In this document: positions 13,656-27,100 of the stretch, piece after piece
How the letters are laid out: each line of letters opens with the position of its first letter
How positions within the stretch are numbered: position 1 is the stretch's first letter
From: Loxodes magnus
Lineage: Eukaryota; Ciliophora; Karyorelictea; Loxodida; Loxodidae
Assembly (NCBI GenBank): GCA_946699065.1
Contig: CAMPDV010001283.1
Span: 1 to 64,000 of the forward strand
Length of the DNA: 64,000 bases
Direction of reading: 5' to 3'
Translations under genes and position numbers: made by a program
Notes under the pieces: generated by a model
Seen by the model: only the letters and a program-made list of their open reading frames with translations
The model's database searches: none
Told to the model about the DNA's origin: nothing

Positions 13656-15880
13656 CTTTTGTTTAAACTAGAGCTTAATAATTAACAAGTTATTTAATGA
13701 GATGATCAGTGTATTTGATTTATCACTCTTATATTAATTTAGATATAAAATAAAAGCTTGAACTTAGTATAAAGTAGATTCTTTAGTATCTTCTCTAGTT
13801 TATTAATCTTTACTATAATTTTCTTGGAATCAGACATTATCTTAATTATGTATTTTATGAGTTTGACTTGCATTTCTTTAACTCATAGCTTGCTACTTTA
13901 AAAAAAACTTTTAAATAAATTATATCCATATAGTTTATTTTATAATTATCTAAATTTCTACTTGTTTTTATAAGTGTATGTTCTCTCTTTTTGTCATTTT
14001 TTATGATTTATCTCTCTGCTTTATTCCTACTTACAGAATGCTTTAAAAAGCAAGCATTTAGAAAATGCTTCTACTGTATGTAACTTAATTTATGCTAGTT
14101 AGATGATTAAGTTTTAAAAAGTTTGGTCTTATCAGATTTTAAGATATCCCTGTTGCTAAAATTTTAGCTATCAGTCAAAAGCATATTATCATTGAATTAA
14201 CTTCAATATCATGAGTAATAAAACTCTTACCCATTTTATTACTTTCGAAAAATGTAAAATATCATATGTAAATTTTATTCTGAATTAGTCAGAATTTAAT
14301 AAAAGTAAAAGGAAAAAAAGCAGGTAATTATTATCTATTTTTACTTAGATTATTATAAAGCTTTATATTATCCACTTTATTTTCAGGTTTATTTTTCCTG
14401 TTTTATGTTTTCAAGCTAATTAGTTAGGACTGCTTAACATACTTAAATTTAATTTAATTTCTATGATGCTGTCATTATTTACAAGCTTAATTAAATAAGT
14501 ATTTTCATTTAAGAATTATCTTAAAGTTCCACTTAATAAATGCTTAAGTCTCATTGAAGTTATTTATTTATTATATGAATATAAAGCCTTCATTTTTTAA
14601 GTCTTATTTTTATTATAAAGTAAGTTTCTCATTAGTTTATTAATCTAACTTTAAAAAAATGACCAAGTTCTTTAGAAATAGCCTTTTATTATTTTAGCAT
14701 TTTTTTCTATTTAGTTTCTTCATCAGCTTTTTTTATGAATTGGTAAAGAAATGTTTATTTTTCTAAATTTGTTAGTTTTTTATTTCTTTTGTTATTATTA
14801 ATTCTAAAACTATTGCATATATTAATTATTGATTAATTTCTATTTTATATGCACTAGCTTTTGTTAAAAATTTTTTAGTTGAAAGATTTTCTTGCTACTA
14901 TAGTACAAAATTAGTTAATGGTTTCTTAGTACTCTTCTTTTATAAGTTCTTCTTCAATTACATTTTTACTTTATTTGTCAAAGTTACTTTCAACTATAAT
15001 ACTTTTAAATATTAATCATTGAGTATATTTTACAGACCTTTAAGTTATCTCCCATTTTTACCTTATGAAGCTTAGGATTTGTACAAAATTTCTAACTGCT
15101 ATTCAAGTTTTTAACTGAGCAAAATTTTTTCATAAGAAATTCTTCTTTAAATGTCTTATTTAAGTAATCATTTCATTAGAAACTCTAATAAAATTATTAT
15201 TAAGCATGCCAAACATTTATAGGTCAATTTAATCTAAGCATTCTATAATCGGTAGCTTATTGCTTACTTTAGGAGAATCTTAATTTTATTTTTAAGAGAT
15301 CTATTATATTTATAAGAATGTCTTATTATGTAGATTTAATATCTTATTTCATTATTTAATTTAAGTTTTTTATCTCTATTTTTCCTTAGTAACTCCTATT
15401 TAAAATTTTATTTTTATTTTTGTATTATGAGCTGTCTTTGGAGATGTTATAATAGTCTAAGCTGATGTTAGAGTCTTCTTTATTAAAATAATAATTATTA
15501 TTCTTTTTATTTTTTTTATTCTTCTTTTCCTAAATTATTTTAGCTAATCTTAGAAAATTAACTTAGAAACAAAATTATTCTTTTCTAATATAATTTTCTA
15601 TCTTATATTAGGTGATTATCTTAAGCAACCTTCTAATTAAGTAGCTATAAAAGTTACTCTTAATTATTTAAAAATAGACTTATTCTATTATTCCTATTTT
15701 ACAGCATTAAGCAATGCATTTTAGATTTATACTTGCTTAATTCAAGGTAAATTAAAAATATTTTGAGATTTTCTTAGGTTTTATTTGTTTTATAAAAGCG
15801 AGAGATAATACTAATTAATAGTTAAAATAAAAAGTATTCATTAATAAAGTTAAGCTATCTTATTTAAATCATTTTGATAA
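13629..15880 (-). pseudogene. Unrecognised helical protein gene, copy 1 (decayed)
   Basis: Homologous along its length to 50649-52995. Read on the minus strand it gives the same ordered blocks: RNKKLTNLEKQTFLYQFIKK, LDQQT, a VDN-KLYNNL block, and near 14170-14230 THDIEVNSMIICF-TGA-LIAKIL. In the last block the codon differences from copy 2 are almost all synonymous and the in-frame TGA is shared. That is the pattern of a once-selected coding sequence in which TGA was sense. This copy has more frameshifts than copy 2 (for example near 14650) and is probably a pseudogene. I find no domain I can name; the sequence is helical, Lys/Asn/Leu-rich and could be ARM-like. Confidence 0.5.
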
Positions 15881-18800
15881 AAGAATTTAAATTTTGAAAA
15901 ACTAAATCAAAACATAAGTCAATAAATGCTTAAAATCTAGTTAAATTTAACAAGCTTAAGCAGGAAAAATATAAAGATAAATTAAAAATGAATATAAATG
16001 TAATTTATGTATAAATCTAAGAATATTTAGATTTTAAAATCCTACATAATAGTTAATTTATATTTCAAATACTCTGATTATAAATATCTTCTCCTTTCTT
16101 AATTTATTTTTAAATGTATCTTAAGCTAATGAGTATATGGAGGTAAAATAAAAATATTTAATTAAGATTTCGTATATTCAACCATCTAATAAAAACTAAT
16201 AAGGTTTAATTTAATTAATTTACTAATTATATTTAATTATTTGATGTATGATTTACAATTGTTTATATTAATTTTAATTATACTTCTTACAATGTGTTTT
16301 AGTTAAGTATTTCTTATTAATTTATAAAGTTTAGAGATTAATATTTATTTATTATTTTTCATTTATATCTAAGAAATTAAATACAAATACTAATTTAATT
16401 TTAGATTTATACTTACTATTATTTTTTATTTTACCTTAGTATTTAGGGAGTTAAATTAAAATAGGTTAAAATTCTATTTAATAATAAAATTTAATTATCC
16501 TCTAGTAAAAACCAAGTGCACTTTCAGTACTTAAGAATGAGAAAATTAAATAAAAATATAGAAGGGAAAAATAATAAGGAATAAAACATTCTAAAATTTA
16601 GAAAAATCTTAAAAATTGTTTTAAAGAAGCATTGTACTAAGATAAAAGCATAATTAAATAATTAACTTATATTAAGTATTATCACTAAATTTTTATTTGA
16701 CTTCTATTTATTTATTATTAAAATAAGTTAGATGAGATTATATTTTTATATTTAATTGGATATATATAAATAATATGAGAGTATATTAACATTTTACTTA
16801 TAATAGTCAAATAATCGTTAGTTAGGAATATAAGGTTTGAACAAATAAAAATAAGGATTAGTCTATATATTTTATAAAAGAGTTTTAATTTAATTTTTTA
16901 GTATAATTATAAGATGATTAAAGGTATGTTTAAATAATAGTTATTAATAGATTAAATTATATATAAATTAATTAATTTTATAGTAATATTAAAATCTATC
17001 TAAAAGGATTATAATATCTTTATTATATCTAAATTATCTATTTATATCAAATTTATATTTAATCTCTTTAATTTTTTTTGACTATATTATAATTATTAAG
17101 TTTGTAAATTATAGCTTCTAATTTCTATAATTTTCTTAAGTTACTTAGGATATGGTATCATTTCAACCAAATTTATTTAGCTTTAGTGAAAAAATTGATT
17201 TGGGAGACAAAATGATTTATATTTTATAACTTTCTAAGAATCTTTCTTTTCTAAAATTTTTTATTCTATGATATTTCTAAGTTATGAGAGGTAAAAATTA
17301 AAATATATAAGAAATTATAATCTCTTTTATTTGAAAAAATACTTTAAGCTCTTCCATAAGCTTAGATTATTAATAAATAAAGAAAATTGTCTAGGACATT
17401 ATTAAGTAGATTAAAAGGTTCAAGGGAGCTGCAACTATATAAATTGCATAACTACTAAATTAAAATTTCAAATCTTTAAGGAGTTTTTAAGACATTGAAA
17501 AAAGTTCTAGATTAAATAAAGTAATATTAATATTAGCTTTTATTTCTCAACTCTCAGCAACTCATTATAAGTATATAAAAGTTATGATTGTCCAAGTAAA
17601 GATAAAACTTAAGATAATAAAATCTATCTGAAAAATTAAATTTTTATAAAGAAGGAAATTACTTTTAATATTTTAGTTTCTGTATATTTTATCCTATAGT
17701 TTATTTTCTTAATCTTTCTCTACTTATATAATAATTAATTGAATAAATAAAGCAAAAATTTGATAGAAATAAAAGCAATTTAACTTGCTATTAATTAATT
17801 CTATGATTAGATTATTGAGTTTAATTTATTCCGAAAATAATAACTTGCTTGCTCTATAAAGAAAGTAGTAGAATGACAGGTTATTTGTGAGTAATTTTAA
17901 TTTAAGCAGGATTTGATTAACTTTTAGAAACATTTCAAAAAATTTACCTTAAGCCTTAATAGAGAATTGACTATAAGCTTTAATTCTCTGAGATATAATA
18001 GAAATAATAATAAAAATATTAATTATTACAATATAAATTAAATCTATATTAATTAATTAAATTTAGCTAAGTTATTATTATACCTTTTCATTTAAAATGT
18101 GAGATTCTATCTTTATTTTTAAATTTTTATTTAATTACCTTTTCCTTATTTTTAGCACTTATTTTCTTAAATTTTTATTTATTTATAGATGGAGAGCATT
18201 TTCATGCTTCTAACATACATCTTCAGAAAATTTATTTATCTAGGAATCTTTATTATAGCCTCAATAAAAAATGGATATTAATAATTAATTTCTGAGAGAT
18301 AAATGAAATAATAATAATAATAGTATAACTTTAAATATTTTATCTATTTTTTAATTTAAAAATAACTTAATAAACCTATCTAATTTAAATTAATTTATAA
18401 TATTAATTTGCTTATTTTTTCATTGTAGTTAGTAACTTAGTAAAATATTTTTATTTTAATTTATTACATCTTTAGAACATTATATTTATTTATTAATTTA
18501 ATAATTAATATTTATTTTGATATTAATATTAATTACTAATATTTTAATTTATTATATATTAATTAAATTATGATTGAGATTCATTTTAAATCTAAGGTTT
18601 TAGTTATGTATCTACCTTTTTAAAGTTATTTATTTATTTAAATTTGTATATTAAGATGAATATTTAGCATTGCTATTTATTTTAATTATTTTTATATTTA
18701 TAATTAGCAAGAAGTATCTAAATTTATTTATATTATAAGGATATTAATAGTTCAGCTTTTCTTTTTTAAGTTCGATGAATCATTTAAACCTCCTTTTTTG

Positions 18801-20849
18801 TCTTCTGAAAAAGGTTAATTAGTTCTTTGCTTTTCCATTTTTACTTTTAAATCTTGTAAATTCTAAATTTATAATCCAATAAGTTATAAAAAGTTAGAAT
18901 AGTGATAATATAAAACCTAATAACTTTTGATAAACTTCTATATGTTTATATTGTTAAAAATAGATATAATTGATGAAATAAAACTAAAGAAGAATATTAA
19001 AAATAATAAAAAAGTTAAAACTAGAACACTAGAGATAAAGGAGCAACTAAATATATATAATTTATATATCTGATTTAAGAAGACTCATCATTATAATGTA
19101 TACTTTTGATAAATTAAATTTAAAAAAGCATTAGTTCATAGTTAAGAATAAGAGCTTTGTATATCTATCAAATTAAAATTATATAATAGAAGGTTAATTT
19201 AAGTTATAACCTTGAAGCAGATAGTAAAGAGCAAACAATAATAACGTAGGAATTGCTACAGTAAGGAAAGAAGTATTCAATAAATAAAGATTCAAGTTAT
19301 AATTAGCAGATTAATTATCTTAAATAGAAGTTATTATCAATTTATAAACTTTATTAATTTAATTTTAGTTAATAGATTTTCCTAATTAAAAACTTAAATC
19401 CTTTTTACCTTTTAAGATCATCACGAGTATTATTATATGGCTACTATATCTAATTTTTCAAATTAGGCTTTAAATAACGCAAAAATAAAGTTAATACTTC
19501 TTCAAAATGACTATTATTAAGCTAAATTATATAAATATCTAGATAGTTCAAAAAGCTTGGAATAATTTTAAAATTAATATTAGATTATTTTAATTAATAG
19601 ATCTATTTCATAACTATTATTTTATGATAAACTTTTATTTTTTAAAATATTTAATAATAATCATTATCTTTAAAAATTAAGAAATATCATATCTGCTAAT
19701 CAATTCTTTCAAATCACTAAAAGTGATAATAATCAAGCAACTATAAATGTACAATAAGCTAATTTGATTTCAATAGAGAAAGCATAAGAAAAAATTAAAT
19801 TTTAAGGTTAATTTAATATTTAGATTTTATGAATAAAGTTTATTAAATAACTCTTATTTTTCTAAAACTTCACAGTTTTAAAATTTTAATTTGTAAAACT
19901 AATTATTAGTAGCTATAATTAAACTCTTAATAAAAGCTTTAAGTATTATTATGATGTATTGCTTATATAATAAAGTTTAATTTATTCTATTATCCTTTTA
20001 ATAGTAATTATGATGCTCTATGTGTAAACTAAATCAAAATTCAACTTAATACTCTATGCTAATTCATCGCTAAATAAATCATTTAATTGGGTTATAAGCA
20101 TTTGTCTTCAATAAATGGTAGAAAAATCATTTAAATAAGCAAAAATTTGAAAAGCAGCAGGATATAAACTAACTAAATAAAATTGGCAGGGATTTCATTA
20201 AATATTATATGAAAGGTATTAAAATTCTATTTTTTAATCCTTTTAAGTTAAGCGAGATAACAAGCAGCTTAAGCTATTAAATCACTATTAAATAGGTAGA
20301 CAAGATTTTATTTAGTTAATTAGATAATTATATTTAAAAAATCAGCTAATTAATTGATTTATGAAGATAGATATATAAAATAAAATATGTAATTATAGTT
20401 ATTTATACCTAAAGATAGATAAATTAAACAAATCTAGTTAATTTTCATAAAATTTATGTTCTTAAATTTTAGTAAATTGAATTGCTAAGAAAGCATATAA
20501 TAACTATTCTCTTTTAATTTATAAATTAATAACTTCAGAATACAGCTAGTGTATATGAACTATTATATTTATTTAAAATTAAAAAAATAATAATCTAATA
20601 AAAAATAGATAAGCACAGATGATTGTAACACTTTTCGCTATTAGTGAATTAAAGGTTCTTTAGATAAAAAACTTAATTTTATATATCAAAATAGCAATGA
20701 TAAAATTGATTACAAATACAAAGAATTGCTTTGCAAATATAAGATAAATATAAAATTTAAATATCCCTCTTGATTTAAATTTTATACTTTAGAAATTATT
20801 TTGGCTATACAAGTTTCCTATAAATAAAAAATTTTGAAAATTTTAGGTT
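15881..20849. other. Gene-poor AT-rich DNA
   Basis: About 5 kb with no gene I can support. On the minus strand at 18838-18740 a short frame starting MEKQRTNQPFSEDKKGG, preceded by AAAAATGG, resembles the hydrophilic starts of the ORF1 retroposons at 44-55 kb, but it has no zinc knuckle and no flanking repeat that I can find. Confidence 0.5.
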
Positions 20850-21574
20850 CAATTGCTTATCTTTTGATTGCTTTATCAGGATTCCTACTACAACAGTATT
20901 AGCTTCTACATTTTTAGTTACAATAGCTCCAGCTCCAATTACTGAGTTATTTCCGATCGTAATACCTGGCAAAATAACTACATTTCCTCCAATCCGAACG
21001 TTATTTCCTATTTTAATAGGTTTCGCATATTATAATCCTTCTAATCTACTTTTTAAATCTACTCCATGTGTAGCTGTATAAAAGCTAACATTAGGTGCAA
21101 CCAATACGTTGTCTCCAATAGTTATTTCTGCACAGTCCAAAAATACAGAATTAGAGTTAAAGAAACATTTTTACCAATTCTAATGTTATAACCGTAATCA
21201 CACTGAAAAGGAGATTCAATTAAAGGAGGACTTTATTCGTCATAAAATAAGAGCTATTTCAAAACTTGCAGTCTGAGATTAGCTTAATGTGAAGATTATT
21301 TTTGTTGAATTTACTGACTAAATATCTAGCCTGTAATCTTTCTAATGTTAATAGCGGATCAGAAGCTCTGTAAAAATCACCCTTAAGCATATTTTATTTT
21401 TCATCACTTGCTTATTTAAGCCTTTAATCTGAGAGGATATCTTCTTATGCTTTATAATTTTAACTAATCTATAAACTGAAACTAAAACAGCTCCTCCTAT
21501 CAAAATCTTTGATATAACTTTTTCTATGCTATCAATTTAAAATTGATGGTATTTTAAAATGAAATGAAGTACAT
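20850..21574 (-). CDS. Membrane-anchored maltose/galactoside-type O-acetyltransferase
   Basis: Starts at the ATG at 21574-21572. Residues ~15-40 form a membrane anchor ([20 protein letters not shown]). Then comes the maltose-acetyltransferase domain ([19 protein letters not shown]), followed by a left-handed beta-helix of hexapeptide repeats: [12 protein letters not shown], then [19 protein letters not shown], then [18 protein letters not shown]. The catalytic His of this family is present in YTATHGVD. The enzyme would transfer acetyl from acetyl-CoA to a sugar hydroxyl. The domain is bacterial-like, suggesting old horizontal transfer with a eukaryotic anchor added. About five single-base losses in A/T runs break the frame (for example GNP reads as GGAATCC near 20880). 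It is therefore either a young pseudogene or affected by consensus errors. It is the fullest of three copies. Confidence 0.8.
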
Positions 21575-23000
21575 TTATTTATTAGATGAATTAAAGCATT
21601 CAAACTATTGTTAAAACACTTAAATAAAATTCTATGAAAGAGATTGATTGAACCTTATATATCCTATATTTACTCTCTTTAATTAATACCTTCTTATATA
21701 TAAAGAATTATAAGCTTTAGTTATATAAATTTATTAAACTTTTGAATACCAGGATTAAACATCGTTTGGTTGATCAAAAAAATAAATACTTAACTAAGAA
21801 ATTTCATTTTAAAAGTAGATGTATTAAAACCTTAAAATTTTTAAACTTCACGCTTTTATTTTAATCTAATTAGCAAATTAAGTTTTATTAAGCTAAGAGA
21901 AACATAATGATATAAGCTATTAAATCTCCTTTTAGTAATTTTGAAGACTAAAATTTAAAAAATTACCAAAGTAAAGCTATTATAATTAAATATTTTACTC
22001 TTTTGCTTCTTTCAAATTACCAAACAGAGTATTAAGAAGGAATTAAACTAATATCATACATAATTTGAAGCTAGAAAACTATTTTTGTTTCAACAACTAA
22101 TTTAACAAGAAAAATATCAGAACTACCTAGATTTAAAAAACTTAAGTGCTAATTAATTTTAAGATAGAAAATAAAAATTAAAAAAATGAATTATTATGAA
22201 ATGAAATTTTATCAGCTACTTGCTTAAATGTAATGATCCATCTATTATTTATAAGAGATAAGTTATAATTATCTATCTTAAGCTTTGCTATCCTTTAACT
22301 AATTTTAATGTTCTAATAAAACTTTATTTTTTCTTTTAAAGACTTTTATTTTCGTCTAACTTCTCTAATGCTTTATTTTAGGAAAATAAAAGAGATATTA
22401 AAGTTTAAGCTATTAAAACTTAAATAAACAAATAATAAAATTGCTAATTAAATGTAATTAACACTATTAAGAAAAAAGTAGAATCAACAAGAATTTTATT
22501 TAGTTTATTAAAAGACTTTCAACTATTAAATTTAATAAATAGGATTTATATTTAATTACTTTATCTCTAAAATTCTTATATGTGATAGATAAGAATCCTA
22601 CATCATTTCAAACCTATTTACCTTAAAAATTACTACAAACTCTATTTTCTTAATTAATAATTTTATAATTTAATTAAGAATTAATGGAAATATTATTATA
22701 AACTTTTTTTATACAAAAGCATAAGAAAATAAATAATTGATAAAGATATGATCTAACATTTTAAATAGTTGATACCTAAGCATAAATTAAATTTTAAAAA
22801 GGAGCATCCTTTAATAAACGAAATCAAATTTAAGAAAATGTATTACATTTTAAATTAAGATTTATTTAATTTAACTTCTATAATTAGATTATCAATTTTG
22901 AAGATATATTTATGAAAAATGTAAGCTTATTAAAGGATTATAAACAGAAGCTAGAAGAGCTATTAAAGTGAAAAGATTGAAATAAAACTTTCTAAAACTT
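21575..23000. repeat. Third copy of the acetyltransferase-associated segment
   Basis: Upstream of the acetyltransferase, this stretch shows diverged but collinear similarity to 11000-12700. Examples are the AAGTAAAGC-containing block near 21975 against 11393, and the TTTCTTTTAAAGACTTTTAT block near 22330 against 11748. It contains no recognisable gene. The shared flank shows that the duplicated unit was larger than the acetyltransferase gene. Confidence 0.5.
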
Positions 23001-24064
23001 TTTTATTTTATTCTAAAGACTGAAAAATAAATTTTCTAATAAAACAAGTTTTCAGTATATAAGAATATATACCTCTTAATCTTTTATCCAACTTACAATA
23101 CAAAAAATTTTATACTATTAGAAAAAGAGCACAAATTTAGACATAACTTCTTTTAATTTATTTCTATTATTTAATGAAAATAAAACTTCAAAGAGTTTTC
23201 TTAATTATTAAATTAACTTTTTTAAATTAAGATTTAATGCTTTATATCAGTTACAGTTTATTTTCTAAGGATATTGTTATTTTTTTGATTTAGTAAATTT
23301 AAAATACTCATTTGATGATTTTATTTATTTATTTATTAGCTCATAATCAAAGGGTAAAATACAAAATTACTTAGACTGGCATAAAAGTGATTTCCAAATT
23401 TCATAATATAATATTTTTTAACCTTATGAAAATAGAAGAATTTTTCTTTTAAATTCAGAAACTAAAATAGAAAGATCTTAAGTATTTATTTCTTCAAACT
23501 CTCAAATATAATTAGATTTAAAAAAGAAGTTTAAAGAAAACGAACTTGCTTTTATTTAAGCTAAAATTTAACTTATTAGCTAAATAAATTTTTACAATTA
23601 TTTATTTAAATAAATAATTATAACTTTTCTGATTTAAAACGTCTTAGAAATCAATAAGCTCAACTACTCTCTTTTATAAAGAGTCTATCACCAAAAAATA
23701 AAGCTTTTATACTTGAGTTTAGGTCTTAATTAAATCAGTAGATTTAAATTTTTTCAGCTATTTTTTATATAATAAAATTAAAACTTTAATTAGCCTAGAT
23801 TTCCTTTAACTTGAAATTATTATAATTAGCATCACTTAAAAAGTATATGATAAAAACTTAATTAAGTTATTAAAAAATGTTGGTTCTTAAATTTATAATA
23901 AGATAGCTAGTGATTTATTAAGAGATATTAATTTTTTATTAATATTTTATTTAATTGAATATCTTTCAATCTATAATCTTTGACTTAAGAAACAATTCCT
24001 TATTTATAAGTCTTTATTCTAATTAAAAATTAAGCTATAAATATTCTTTTAATTATGATAAATA

Positions 24065-24127
24065 AGTTTTTATAAAAAAGATTAGATCGCTTCTTTTAAA
24101 AATCCCCTTCTTAACTTCTTCTGTCAT
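24065..24127 (-). other. Possible 5' fragment of an ORF1 retroposon
   Basis: The minus strand reads MTEEVKKGIFKRSD. This resembles MAEGLKKGFLQ at 54397 and MAGFKKGFFTT at 49918. Only about 11 residues match, and I see no zinc knuckle, tail or target-site duplication. It is either a truncated old insertion or a coincidence. Confidence 0.25.
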
Positions 24128-27100
24128 GATGTGAATTTCTGCTTTTATTATTTAAACAATTTTATTTCTATTTTTTATTAATTTTTATTATTTTTAATAT
24201 TTCTTTTCTTTTACTTTTTATCTCTTTTTACAAATATATAATTTCATATTATTATTTCTACTCTTAAATTCATTTAAATGTGTATAAAACTATTAATAAA
24301 ATCATAGAAAGCTAAATTATTTTTAATTATTAAACAAAGCTTTTTAAACTCTGATTTTTCTTTTTTGCTTACATTTTTTTCTTTCTTCGTTGTAGATATT
24401 TAGATTTTTTTATATGAGTCTTGATTACTATATTTTTGCAATTCTAAATAAAAAAGTTAATAAAGAGAATGTAATATTTCAAAAGAAATATCTTTTATCG
24501 AAATCTTCAACTTCTTTCCTTCTCAATATCTTGATAAATGATTCAATCAGTCTATAATTTGAAAGATATAATTTCTTCTTTAGAATCAATCTCTTGATAA
24601 TATAAATCTTTTAGGAACAAATTACTTCACACTACTAAAAATTATTTCTATGATACTTATGTAACTATAATTTTAATAAGGAGTCACACTATAAAAAGAA
24701 ATAAAAATTAATAACATTCTATTATTATTTAATTTAATATAAAATAAGATAGATATTAAGTTATATCCTTCCCTTTAATTTAAAGTTATTCTTATACTAG
24801 AAATTTCTATAACTTTGTAGGAGCAAACCAAGCAAAGATTATCATATGCCTAATTCTAAACCAGACTAATTAAATTTAATTATCATTTATTTTTCTATTT
24901 TAGCACTTTGATCATATTTAAAAAAAAGAAATTTTCTACTTTAAGCTTATTTTAGTATTTGACGTAATAATTTTAATAACTAGATTGTAGAGGGAGTAGG
25001 TACTAAAGGGGAAGTGAAGATTATTAATAAATTTATCTATAGAAGCTAAGTGATTATTTAATATTTAAAAGAATACTTAAAACTAAAATTCTTCTAAATT
25101 ATAGTAATCTCAACTTTATTTTTAGCTATTAATAATAGTTATCAATTATTAGCTTGATAATATATTAAGTTGGTTATATCTAATAAATAATAACAAATGC
25201 TAATTAAAATAATTAAATGATATCAGTATACTAAAATAGAAGCTTTTAGATTTAATGTTTATTAATAATCTATTTAGCAATGATAGAAAATACTTATTTA
25301 ATTTAAATTAGAAATTTAGTTTATTTGTACTTTAAAAGTAAAGTTATTTTAGTAAAGTACCTATTTTAAAAATATTTAGCTTAAAGAGGTTTCTTCATTA
25401 TGACTAAATAGTTAATATATTTTACTTTTTATAATTAAATTTAAAAGTTTTTCCTTTTAATAATTAAATGCATTGCTCTTTATCTAATTTATTTATAAAT
25501 AAAAATAAAGGGAAAATTTCCAACTGAATAATATAATAGATAGAAGAGCTTAAAAATATTTATTTTGACAAAATTTTAATATAACTTATGGAGTCTAAAA
25601 GTCTTAAAATTTGATAATTTATATATTAGTATTTATTATCTATGATCTAATGAATATCTCACATTAATTTTTATGGTTCATATGATAAGCATTTTAGTAA
25701 CTACAATTATCTATCAAATTTCTTATAATTGATTTACTCTTTTAATATAATTTATCTATATAAATTAATACTTAAAATGAAAAATAGAACCTTTTTAAAT
25801 TAAAAGTTGAAGTTACAAAAGTTTCTTAATCATGATAAGCTTATATTGAGAAATTAGGATGTAAATAATTGAAACCATAAAGTGAAATTAGAGTTATATA
25901 CTTAATACCTTTTCTAATCAACCACTTTCTTTTAAGTTTGATAACTACTAACTCTTTCCTTTTCTTATTATTATCTAAAGTATTATTTTAATTTTCTTAA
26001 ATACTAAGTCAATTAAATAGAATTATTTAATGAAAGTTTTAATTTATTATCACTTTAATCTACTAATGAAGTTTTAAGGATGAATCATATCGCATAGTTT
26101 TGCTCAAATTTGATAAAAAATAAAATGTTTATATTTATGAGTAAACTAAGGTGTAATAGAAATACTAGGAATAAATTAAATAAAGCTTCTAACTAAATAA
26201 TTAGATTTTTATTTAAATGATAAGAATAATAAGAAACAATTATTCTTTCTTAATTATTTAGCTATTTAATTTATAACTTATTTACTTCAATTATTTAAAC
26301 TTGAGATAGATAAATAGGATGAGCAAAATGTCTAATTTATTTTATAGCTATAAGTAGAATTTAAAAATATGGTAAATATATCTAGTTAAATCTCTTAAAA
26401 TTAAGTTAAGGCTTTTATAATAAACTGAATAATTTATAATTAAGAATAAATTTAAGAAATTGAATATAGCTTACTTGATTGATGTATATTAAAAATGCTT
26501 AACTAATTTAAAGTTAATATAACTATAATAACACTTAATTTAAAGAATGTAGCATCTAAGATAAAAATCAATATGTGATCAACTCATTAGATTTACCTAA
26601 TCTAGCTAAAAGTCCTTATTTTTTAATGAAACTACTAGATTGTTATTAAAAAACAAAGATACATTAAAATTAAGAGCATTCAAAAATAAATAAGATATAG
26701 ATGAAAAAATTAAAGAACTTAATCTAAAATAAATTTAAATAATGTAATAAGAATAAATAAATCTTCAGTTTTAGAAACAGATAATCTTCTATGTTTAATT
26801 AAAAAAATAAAATAAATATCATCAAATAAGAAAAATTAATTATATACAATTAAATAAAAATAATTTATAAACTCTCATCTTTCTAGAAAATTAATAATAG
26901 TAATTACTATAATTTCTATAATCTTTTTCCTTAAATTTTATATCTAACATTTTTAAATTTAAACAATTTTATTGAGTTTAAGATAAAAATTTAGAAGAAA
27001 TAATTAAAAAATCATAAAGTTTATAAGGATTTATTTTTAAAGCTTAATAATAAGTCTACATCAATATAGATTAATAATTTTCTTATTTTTGCTAGTTAAA

